6,997 nucleotides of DNA from an uncultured Bacteroidota bacterium (GTDB taxonomy: Bacteria; Bacteroidota; Bacteroidia; UBA7662). The DNA lies in contig CAIOCC010000039.1 of NCBI GenBank assembly GCA_903856555.1, positions 1 to 6,997 of the forward strand, written 5' to 3'. The notes below the pieces were generated by a model. It worked only from the letters and a program-made list of their open reading frames with translations, had not been told where the DNA came from and did not search any database. How positions within the stretch are numbered: position 1 is the first letter of the stretch; the number at the start of each line of letters is the position of its first letter. Below are positions 1 through 5,598 of the stretch, one piece after another. The translations under genes and the position numbers were made by a program.

Positions 1-296
1 AACATAGGCGCATCAACCCGGTAACGATGGGCCATGGCAAGTCCCAAAAGCAAGGCATTGAAACCGTACATGCCTTCCTGCAGAAGTTCTTTGCTTTGGC
101 CCGTTAATCGGCCCAAGGCCTGCACCGCTACCACCGAAAACAAACCACAAGCCCCCATGATGGGATCCAGGAAACTGACCCCCAAGGCTAGCAATCCTAG
201 CAGCGGATTGAGTGCAAAAAACAATTGGGCATAGCTGTTGAGAACCCCCCTCACGGGGCCGTTCACTAAGCGCTGTATGCCAGATTGGAGGGCCAT
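1..296 (-). CDS. Urea transporter (SLC14/UT family), N-terminal part, cut by window edge
   Basis: Integral membrane channel-like protein expected to let urea (or a small amide) cross the cytoplasmic membrane down its gradient. The first 98 codons are visible and no stop is reached before base 1. I translated it by hand from ATG at 296-294. It shows the family's N-terminal pattern: an amphipathic start, then LNSYAQLFFALNPLLGLL (residues 19-36), an SFLDP turn (41-45) after the first membrane segment, a second hydrophobic stretch (about 46-62), and the family hallmark EGMYGFNALLLGLAMA (74-89). The start lies one base after the decarboxylase stop (TAA-C-ATG), so translation is probably coupled. 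A weak AAGGGG lies about 9 bases upstream. As far as I recall, homologues in Bacteroidota can carry an extra C-terminal peptidase-like domain; that part would lie outside this window. The family call is fairly firm; the substrate is inferred from the family. Confidence 0.82.
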   Translation of the reverse strand, partial: MALQSGIQRLVNGPVRGVLNSYAQLFFALNPLLGLLALGVSFLDPIMGACGLFSVVAVQALGRLTGQSKELLQEGMYGFNALLLGLAMAHRYRVDAPM

Positions 297-297
297 G

Positions 298-1662
298 TTA
301 CGACCCCTTGACCGCCTCCAAGTATTCAGGAACAAGTTCCTGGTTGTTAAGGGTTTGGACATCTTCGCGGCGGCGGATCAGGTGAACCACCCCTCGCGTA
401 TCAATCAAAACGACGTTGGGGCGCATTTGGATAAACTGCATCCACTGGGTCATGTTATAGGCTCCGACCCGGTGGACCACCACCCGATCTCCTTTTTGGA
501 GCAAAGGCAGGGAAACATTTTCGCGGACCACATCAATGTTCATGCACAAAGGTCCGTACAAAACCATGTCTTCGTGATGGCTGGAATAATCCTGAGCAGG
601 GGATATGCGGTGCTCGTACCAAAACGACGTGAACAGCAGGTTGACCCCAAAATCCATGATCGTCGCCCGACGACCATCGCCCAATCGTTTGAGGGCCAAA
701 ACCGTGCCCAACAGGTACCCGGCATCGTCAATCAAGGCCCGGCCGGATTCCAAAAAGAGGGTGGGCAATTCACCGCTCATCCCGAATGGGTGCTGGAGGA
801 TGGCCCCGGAAATGGCTTCGGCGTAATCATCCATGGTTGGGATGACATCCGAGCCCTGCAAGTAGGAGCCTTTGAGGGTATTTCCCGAAGCAAAGCCTCC
901 GCCCAAATCCAGGTATTCGATCCGGTGCTGGTATTGATTGCGGATTTCCAAGGCCAGGTCGCATAATTTGTTAGCGGCCACGGCATAGGCCTGGGAACTG
1001 AGCATGTAGGTTCCGATATGGCAATGCAGGCCCGCCAATTGCATGCGGGATTGGGCCATGACTTTGGTAACGGCGGTCCAGGCCGAACCGTTTTCGTAAT
1101 TAAAACCAAAACGATCCCAGAGGGGATAAACCCCGGTGTCCATATTGATGCGAAGGGCGACCCGGGCTTTGAGGTCTTCGGTCGCCAGGATCTCCGAAAG
1201 TTGATACAATTCATCGAGGTGGTCGATGTGAATAAGGGATCCGTTCTGCACGGCAAAACGCAGATCATCCGCGGATTTATCGGGGCCGTTGAAGAGAATT
1301 TGGTGGCCGGGAACCCCGTTCCCCAAGGCTTTGCGGTATTCAAAAATGCTGACCACTTCGGCCCAAGAGCCTTCTTCGTGAAAAATCCGGCAAACGGCGT
1401 TGAGGTAATTGGTTTTGTAGGACCAGGCCATCTGCACTTTGGGATAGCGGGTACCAAAAGCCCGGACGGCGTTGCGATAGGTTTGGCGGATGGTTTGTTC
1501 GGATAACACAAAACACGGCGAGCCGTATTCGTCCATGATGGACGCTACCGGAACCCCATCAATTTCGGTGACGGGTAGTTGGGAGTGGCGAGTGCCAAAT
1601 TTGTTACCCAGGCCTGCGTTGAGCTTGCGTAAATAAGGGCGTTCGTAGGTTCGTTTGCTCAT
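298..1662 (-). CDS. PLP-dependent fold-type III amino-acid decarboxylase (LysA/ornithine decarboxylase family)
   Basis: A 454-residue pyridoxal-phosphate enzyme of the alanine-racemase-like TIM barrel plus beta-sandwich type. Visible catalytic parts: Lys83 in WSYKTN, the expected PLP Schiff-base lysine; HCHIGT (213-218); the phosphate-binding loop LDLGGGF (251-257); ESGR (305-308), matching the family's EPGR; Cys373 in GPLCMNID with Asp377; and Tyr402 in VGAYNM. This is a full set, so it is probably active. Cys373 and Asp377 favour decarboxylase over racemase. The substrate is unclear: the closest known families act on meso-diaminopimelate, ornithine/arginine or carboxynorspermidine. The N-terminal 30 residues (MSKRTYERPYLRKLN...) precede the usual beginning of such enzymes. 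The ATG at 1662 is chosen because the frame stays open for 179 more codons upstream only by overlapping the ATP-grasp gene, and that part has no family features. There is no Shine-Dalgarno. The neighbours (ATP-grasp upstream, urea transporter one base downstream) argue against a role in ordinary lysine synthesis. Confidence 0.88.
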   Translation of the reverse strand: MSKRTYERPYLRKLNAGLGNKFGTRHSQLPVTEIDGVPVASIMDEYGSPCFVLSEQTIRQTYRNAVRAFGTRYPKVQMAWSYKTNYLNAVCRIFHEEGSWAEVVSIFEYRKALGNGVPGHQILFNGPDKSADDLRFAVQNGSLIHIDHLDELYQLSEILATEDLKARVALRINMDTGVYPLWDRFGFNYENGSAWTAVTKVMAQSRMQLAGLHCHIGTYMLSSQAYAVAANKLCDLALEIRNQYQHRIEYLDLGGGFASGNTLKGSYLQGSDVIPTMDDYAEAISGAILQHPFGMSGELPTLFLESGRALIDDAGYLLGTVLALKRLGDGRRATIMDFGVNLLFTSFWYEHRISPAQDYSSHHEDMVLYGPLCMNIDVVRENVSLPLLQKGDRVVVHRVGAYNMTQWMQFIQMRPNVVLIDTRGVVHLIRRREDVQTLNNQELVPEYLEAVKGS

Positions 1663-1727
1663 GGGGAGGGATTGGGCTAAGGACAGAAGAAGGGGATGGA
1701 CTAAAGAGATGGATGAAGGAGTGAAAA
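1663..1727 (-). other. Pyrimidine-rich spacer/leader before the decarboxylase gene
   Basis: This 65-bp gap between the ATP-grasp stop and the decarboxylase ATG is strongly strand-biased. By hand count only 11 of 65 bases are purines on the coding (minus) strand, with runs such as CCATCCCCTTCTTCTGTCC and CCCTCCCC just before the ATG. No hairpin, Shine-Dalgarno or clear promoter is visible. It may be an unstructured translation-initiation leader or only compositional drift. It is the longest non-coding gap in the window. Confidence 0.4.
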
Positions 1728-2798
1728 TTATAATTCGCCGAGGGTGGATATTTTTTCGAATTCCTGCATGGAGACCACCAGGTCTTGGGAGTAGCGGATG
1801 AACATTTTGCCGACTTCGTAGTCGTTCATGGCTGGGGGTTTTTGGCCCAGGGCCAAATCCACCAAGGCTTCGGGATGGTTTTGTCCACAACCAACCGCCA
1901 GGTACACCCAGGCCGGAAAGCGGGGATTCATTTCCATCAGGTAATATTCGCCGTCTTCGGTGCGCATGTATTCCAATTCGCAGGGCCCCTTCCAACGCGC
2001 CGAGGCCACCAACGCCGCAGAGAGCCGCATCAGTTCGGGGTCTTCGATCGAAACCCCGGCCCAGGCCTTGCCTTTGTCGGTGATATAAAGCTTGCGCATG
2101 GGGACGGCTCCGATGCATTTTCCGGCTCCGTCGCCCAGGGCCGTGACATTGACTTCGGTACCGCGCACATATTGTTGCACCAAAACAGGCAGGCCCCATT
2201 TGGCCGAAATTTTGTAAAAAGCCGACAAGGCTTCGTCAGCGCTGTGGGCAATTTGGGCGTCGTAGTATTTGCCTTTGACCACCAGCGGATAAACCGAGAC
2301 GTCGAGGGCCCGGTGAAATTCGTTGATCGTAAAAACGGTGCTGGCCACCGGGACTTTGACCCCGTGCAATTGACCGTATTCGTGGAGCACGGCTTTGTGG
2401 CGGGCGTCGAATTCCTGGAGGCTGGGCAAAAAAGTTCGAATGCCCAATTCGGATTCCAAGGTCGGGGCCAAACGAATAAAGTTGTGGAGTTCGGCATCAA
2501 AATTGGGAATCAGAACATCGATGTTTTCGACGGATTGGAGGTAACGCAAGCGCTCCATGAGGGCGCCGGTTCCGGCAGAGGGCAGTGGTACTTGGTAGGA
2601 TTTGTCCACCAAATCATGCATGTACAATCCGGGTTCCAGGCTGTCGTAACTCAAACCCACGATACGGAAATCGTAGCGATGGCTTTGACGCAGGGCGCGG
2701 ATGACGGGCATTCCGGGACCCGGTGAGTCCACGTTGTTCAAGCCGCTGACGGCCACGGTGCAGGGAATGCGCCCGGAGGCGTTGGGGGTCGATTTCAT
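1728..2798 (-). CDS. ATP-grasp carboxylate-amine ligase (CarB/PylC-like), substrate unknown
   Basis: A 356-residue cytoplasmic enzyme expected to activate a carboxylate as acyl-phosphate with ATP and join it to an amine or thiol. The N-terminal pre-ATP-grasp domain (about 12-130) begins with AVSGLNNVDSPGPGMPVIRA, a Rossmann-like glycine loop of the kind seen in carbamoyl-phosphate synthase large-subunit and PylC-like proteins, followed by IPNFDAEL (97-104). The ATP-grasp core has Lys135 in ARHKAVLHE, PLVVKGKYYDA (171-181), the adenine-binding region LVQQYVRGTEVN (206-217), GPCELEY (271-277) and the metal/ATP triad EMNPRF (289-294; Glu289, Asn291, Arg293). All expected ATP and Mg positions appear present. 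A short tail (about 325-356) follows. The ATG overlaps the PqqD-like stop (ATGA), indicating translational coupling and a functional link. There is no Shine-Dalgarno. The acceptor and donor substrates cannot be read from the sequence. Confidence 0.87.
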   Translation of the reverse strand: MKSTPNASGRIPCTVAVSGLNNVDSPGPGMPVIRALRQSHRYDFRIVGLSYDSLEPGLYMHDLVDKSYQVPLPSAGTGALMERLRYLQSVENIDVLIPNFDAELHNFIRLAPTLESELGIRTFLPSLQEFDARHKAVLHEYGQLHGVKVPVASTVFTINEFHRALDVSVYPLVVKGKYYDAQIAHSADEALSAFYKISAKWGLPVLVQQYVRGTEVNVTALGDGAGKCIGAVPMRKLYITDKGKAWAGVSIEDPELMRLSAALVASARWKGPCELEYMRTEDGEYYLMEMNPRFPAWVYLAVGCGQNHPEALVDLALGQKPPAMNDYEVGKMFIRYSQDLVVSMQEFEKISTLGEL

Positions 2799-3058
2799 AA
2801 AGAGCCGGGGGCGGTGTTGGCGTCCAGGATGCGGTAATTGCCTAGCATGTAGAGGAAATCGGCCAGGTCTTTTTCGAGGGAGGCCCGGTCGGTCGCAAAA
2901 AGGCCCTCCATGGCGTCCAGAATTTGGGCTTGGTTTTTGCCTTCTTGCAGGAGACGGACGATTTCTTTGCCCGTATCGTTGGTGCTAAACGAGTCCCCGG
3001 TGGCCGGGTTAAACAAAAAACCGTTTTCGGAGATGGCGATGTTCTGGCTGATTTTCAT
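2795..3058 (-). CDS. PqqD-like small protein (peptide-recognition / RRE-type winged helix)
   Basis: An 87-residue protein with the PqqD family layout. A short beta pair (KISQNIAISENGFLFNPATG, residues 2-21) leads into SFSTNDTGKEIVRLLQEGKN (23-42), where the Asn-x-Thr-Gly before the helix is typical. An acidic helical segment (about 44-72, DLADFLYMLGNYRIL) then ends the domain. In PQQ and many RiPP pathways such proteins bind a precursor peptide leader and present it to a modifying enzyme. Here the coupled partner (ATGA overlap) is an ATP-grasp ligase, not a radical SAM protein. ATG at 3058 is preferred. A longer in-frame version from TTG at 3085 adds nine residues (MGKAGSQLD) that match nothing in the family. 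It is not certain whether the protein is a binding chaperone or itself carries the substrate. No precursor peptide is visible beside it. Confidence 0.8.
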   Translation of the reverse strand: MKISQNIAISENGFLFNPATGDSFSTNDTGKEIVRLLQEGKNQAQILDAMEGLFATDRASLEKDLADFLYMLGNYRILDANTAPGSL

Positions 3059-3104
3059 GTCTAGTTGACTACCCGCCTTGCCCAAGGTTTAAAGGGGATC
3101 CTTG

Positions 3105-3632
3105 TCAATTGGTAATTCGTACCGAGCCGCTGGTTTCGTTAAAAAAGACCCGATAACGGCGAAGGGGCCAACCGGCCGGGCCTCGGATGGCCTGCCCGTC
3201 TTGGAGTCCAAAACGAGAATCGCAGCAGGCGCATTGGGTCACCATGAGGGAATCAATCACCGAAACCCGGTGGCAGGATTGGCTGGGGGCGTAGGTGCAG
3301 GCCCGATCGTAGGCTTGCAATTGATCCAATCCCGAGCGGTACAGCAGGATTCCCCGGTAGCCAGCGTCCAAATAAGCGTATTGACCCACCAATTGAAGGT
3401 GGCTGTAAGTGGGCAGAAAGAGATTGAGGCTAAAATCCACCGGAACCTGGGGGATTTGGTCGGCCGGAACCCGTCCCCTGCAGCCTTCGGTTGGCAAAAG
3501 GAGGGCGGTCAAGACCAAAGCCGAGGCCATCCAGCGGAGGAATGGAGCGAGCGGGCCGGCGGGATCGGCAAGCGGGCGGGCCGGGCCGGCGGGCCGGCGG
3601 GCCGGGCCGGCGGAATGGGCGGGGCGGGCCAT
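3105..3632 (-). CDS. Rieske-like lipoprotein with altered cluster-ligand motifs
   Basis: Up to 175 residues. A hydrophobic segment MASALVLTALLLPTEGC (35-51) looks like a lipoprotein signal with Cys51 as the lipidated residue, though TEGC is a loose lipobox. The mature part resembles small Rieske-fold lipoproteins of Bacteroidota: GYRGILLYR (91-99), QAYDRACTY (106-114), CACCDSRFGLQDG (134-146), IRGPAGWPLRRY (149-160) and a final strand VRITN. Canonical Rieske boxes are CxH and CxxH. Here His is Tyr114 in the first box and Cys137 in the second, so a normal His-ligated 2Fe-2S cluster is not expected. The first ATG (3632) overlaps the preceding stop as TGATG, but residues 1-34 are a Pro/Ala/Gly/Arg tract encoded by a GC-rich repeat. 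ATG at 3530 (141 residues) is the alternative start. It probably sits at the membrane facing the periplasm. Function unknown. Confidence 0.72.
   Translation of the reverse strand: MARPAHSAGPARRPAGPARPLADPAGPLAPFLRWMASALVLTALLLPTEGCRGRVPADQIPQVPVDFSLNLFLPTYSHLQLVGQYAYLDAGYRGILLYRSGLDQLQAYDRACTYAPSQSCHRVSVIDSLMVTQCACCDSRFGLQDGQAIRGPAGWPLRRYRVFFNETSGSVRITN
3553..3630. repeat. GC-rich short-repeat tract at the dehydrogenase/lipoprotein junction
   Basis: About 78 bp made almost only of G and C. On the plus strand GGGCCGGCGGG occurs exactly at 3553-3563, 3583-3593 and 3591-3601, and with a final A at 3604-3614. CCGGGCCGGCGG is directly repeated at 3581-3592 and 3602-3613, 21 bp apart. Four GCCGGC palindromes (3555, 3585, 3593, 3606) could form short stems in RNA. 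Read as protein on the minus strand it gives a Pro-Ala-Gly-Arg rich tract (ARPAHSAGPARRPAGPARPL). It may be an expanded intergenic element that happens to stay in frame, or a real N-terminal extension. Confidence 0.6.
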
Positions 3633-4507
3633 CAGGCGGGGTTGGTGGGGGTGTAATCGTAAAAACCCCGGCCACTTTTGCGGCCGTTATGGCCCTGAGC
3701 GACTTTGTTTTGTTGGACCGGATGGGGTTCAAAGCGGGGTGGGCGGCCCAAACCCTCGTAAACCGAGGTGGTCACGGACAAATTGGTATCCACCCCGATC
3801 AAGTCCATGAGTCGAAAGGGACCCATGCGAAAACCCACCGATTCCATCAAGCGGTCCAGATCTTGGGGGGTCACGCCCCCATCGCCGACCAAGCGCAGGC
3901 TCTCGGCATAGTAGGGCCTGGCCACACGGTTCACGATAAAACCGGGGGAATCCTGGGCGTGGACGACGATTTTGCCCATGGTTCTTGCCAAGGCATCAAC
4001 GCGCTCGGCCACATCGGGCAGAGTCAATGGGCCACGAATCACCTCCACCAGTTTCATCACCGGGGCTGGATTAAAAAAATGCAAACCGACCACCCGCTCG
4101 GGTCGGGCCAGGCCCTCGGCAAGTTGTTCCATCGGAATGGAGGAGCTGTTACTGGCCAGAACCGTTTCCGGTCCATTCTGGGCTTCCACCGTCCCAAAGA
4201 GAGCTCGTTTGACCGATGCAGATTCGATCACCGCTTCGATAAGCAAATCCCCGCGGAGATCTTCGGAGCGATCGCTGTATTGGAGCATGGATTTGAAACG
4301 CTCTGCGTCGAATTCGTTTAATTTGCCTTTGGCTATCCGGGCATCCCAGGCAGCTTCGATGGCCGTCTTGGCTTTGGGGAGCATGGCCGACGAAACATCG
4401 TAAACCAAGGTGGGCAAGCCGGCCTCCACGCAGAGTTGGGCTATCCCCTGACCCATGGTGCCGGCTCCGGCGACCATGACGCGTTCAAATCGATGTTCGG
4501 CGCTCAA
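3632..4507 (-). CDS. 3-hydroxyacyl-CoA (3-hydroxybutyryl-CoA) dehydrogenase
   Basis: A 291-residue NAD-dependent enzyme that interconverts 3-hydroxyacyl-CoA and 3-ketoacyl-CoA in fatty-acid or butanoate metabolism in the cytoplasm. The N-terminal Rossmann fold begins with VAGAGTMGQGIA (12-23). LIEAVIES (89-96) and ASNSSSIPM (118-126) follow. The catalytic region is GLHFFNPAPVMKLVEVI (141-157) with His143 and Glu155, then DSPGFIVNR (187-195) with Asn193. The C-terminal domain has GFRMGPFRLMDLIGVD (225-240) and GRKSGRGFYDY (275-285). The length fits the single-domain bacterial enzyme. The start is TTG (4507-4505), overlapping the pheS stop as TTGA. The only in-frame ATG nearby is codon 11, too close to the nucleotide-binding strand. 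An in-frame stop lies a few codons upstream, so no longer version beginning with ATG or GTG exists. Chain-length preference cannot be read from the sequence. Confidence 0.93.
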   Translation of the reverse strand: MSAEHRFERVMVAGAGTMGQGIAQLCVEAGLPTLVYDVSSAMLPKAKTAIEAAWDARIAKGKLNEFDAERFKSMLQYSDRSEDLRGDLLIEAVIESASVKRALFGTVEAQNGPETVLASNSSSIPMEQLAEGLARPERVVGLHFFNPAPVMKLVEVIRGPLTLPDVAERVDALARTMGKIVVHAQDSPGFIVNRVARPYYAESLRLVGDGGVTPQDLDRLMESVGFRMGPFRLMDLIGVDTNLSVTTSVYEGLGRPPRFEPHPVQQNKVAQGHNGRKSGRGFYDYTPTNPA

Positions 4508-5565
4508 ACCCCAAATTGTTTAACAAATCGCACATCGTTTTCGTAAAAAAGTCGGATATCAGGAATGCGATGACGGAGCATGGTAAGTCGCTCAATTCCA
4601 ATGCCAAAGGCATATCCGCTGTAAACCTCCGAATCAATTCCGCAATTTTCGAGGACCTGGGGGTCCACCATGCCGCAACCAAGGATTTCGACCCAACCGC
4701 TGTGTTTGCAAACATTGCATCCCTGACCAGAACACAAGAAACAAGTCACGTCCATTTCGGCGGAGGGCTCGGTGAAGGGGAAATAGGAAGGACGAAAACG
4801 GATTTGGACGTCGGGTCCAAAAAGATGAATTGCAAAATCGTACAGGACTTTTTTGAGATCGGCAAAACTGACATCTCGATCGATATAGAGTCCTTCGACT
4901 TGATGGAATTGCATGTGCGATCGGGCCGATACGGTTTCGTTGCGGTAAACCCGGCCGGGGGATACGGTCCGAAGGGGCAGGAGGCCCTTCATCATCTCCT
5001 TGACCTGCACCGAGGAAGTATGGGTTCTCAACAAGTACACCGGATCGAGGTTTACAAAAAAGGTGTCCTGCATATCGCGGGCGGGGTGGTCGGCTTCAAA
5101 GTGCAAAGCCCCAAAATTGTGCCAATCGTCCACGATTTCGGGGCCTTCGGACCATCGAAAACCCAATTCCCCGAAGAAATCCAGCATCAGCCGACGGGTC
5201 AGGGACAAGGGATGCCGGGAGCCACGACCCCAGACGGGAGCTGGGAGTTGGGGGGCGGCGGCGGGGGCGGTCGCGCCGGAGGCGGCGGCCGCCTGGGCTG
5301 TGCCTGCCGAAGCCTCCTTCCAGCGCTCTTCGACTTCGGTGCGAAGGGCGTTCAGGGCCTGCCCCACGGATTTTTTTTCGGGACCGCTGAGGGCCCTGAA
5401 GGCCTCGAACAACCGGGTGACCTCGCCCTTCTTGCTGAGAAAGCGCAAGCGGTAGGCTTCGGCCGCCGCCGCATCCCCTATCTCAAAGGCCGCGGCTACG
5501 CGGCGAAGGCTTTCCAAGGTTTCGTCCCACGAAAGGGGCGCCACAGGTTCTTGTTCTGGATTCAT
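4504..5565 (-). CDS. pheS: Phenylalanyl-tRNA synthetase alpha subunit
   Basis: A 353-residue catalytic subunit of the alpha2beta2 class II enzyme that charges tRNA-Phe; the beta subunit (pheT) is not in this window. The N-terminal helical arm that contacts tRNA spans about 1-85. The catalytic domain starts at HPLSLTRRLMLDFFGELGF (118-136), then HNFGALHFEADHPARDMQD (149-167), LLRTHTSSVQ (178-187), motif 2 GRVYRNETVSARSHMQFHQV (204-223) and EGL, FPFTEPSAEMDV (262-273) and motif 3 GYAFGIGIERLTML (317-330). An insert with Cys275, 278, 283 and 286 (CxxC-x4-CxxC) could bind zinc, as in other Bacteroidota-like PheS. Residues 86-110 form an Ala/Pro-rich linker (SAGTAQAAAASGATAPAAAP) in place of the usual well-ordered joint. 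ATG at 5565 follows guaB by 33 bp without a Shine-Dalgarno. Confidence 0.97.
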   Translation of the reverse strand: MNPEQEPVAPLSWDETLESLRRVAAAFEIGDAAAAEAYRLRFLSKKGEVTRLFEAFRALSGPEKKSVGQALNALRTEVEERWKEASAGTAQAAAASGATAPAAAPQLPAPVWGRGSRHPLSLTRRLMLDFFGELGFRWSEGPEIVDDWHNFGALHFEADHPARDMQDTFFVNLDPVYLLRTHTSSVQVKEMMKGLLPLRTVSPGRVYRNETVSARSHMQFHQVEGLYIDRDVSFADLKKVLYDFAIHLFGPDVQIRFRPSYFPFTEPSAEMDVTCFLCSGQGCNVCKHSGWVEILGCGMVDPQVLENCGIDSEVYSGYAFGIGIERLTMLRHRIPDIRLFYENDVRFVKQFGV

Positions 5566-5598
5566 GCGGGGTTTGTTATAGCAATGTTACAACAACAA

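Noticed and set aside
298..1662. Annotating this gene as lysA
   Set aside because: The family fold and PLP residues fit, but the substrate-side motifs and the neighbours do not support diaminopimelate specificity, so no symbol is given.
1663..2199. A 179-codon in-frame upstream extension of the decarboxylase, which would make a 633-residue protein
   Set aside because: It overlaps the ATP-grasp gene in another frame on the same strand, has no family features, and the LysA-like part begins naturally at the ATG at 1662.
3059..3085. Longer PqqD-like protein starting at TTG 3085
   Set aside because: The extra nine residues do not match the family, and an ATG at 3058 lies exactly where the conserved domain begins.
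3076..3110. TTGACA at the lipoprotein stop and a CCTTG/CAAGG inverted repeat in the 46-bp gap before the PqqD-like gene
   Set aside because: No -10 box sits at a workable distance from TTGACA, and the inverted repeat has a 5-bp stem with a 2-base loop and no T-run, so neither a promoter nor a terminator is supported.
3105..3632. Treating the lipoprotein as a functional canonical Rieske 2Fe-2S protein
   Set aside because: Both His ligand positions are replaced, so the standard cluster cannot be assumed.
5566..5598. Possible promoter between guaB and pheS (TTGTTG and TATAAC on the minus strand)
   Set aside because: The spacing between the two boxes is 9 or 12 bases, too short for a sigma-70 promoter, and the Bacteroidota TAnnTTTG box is absent.
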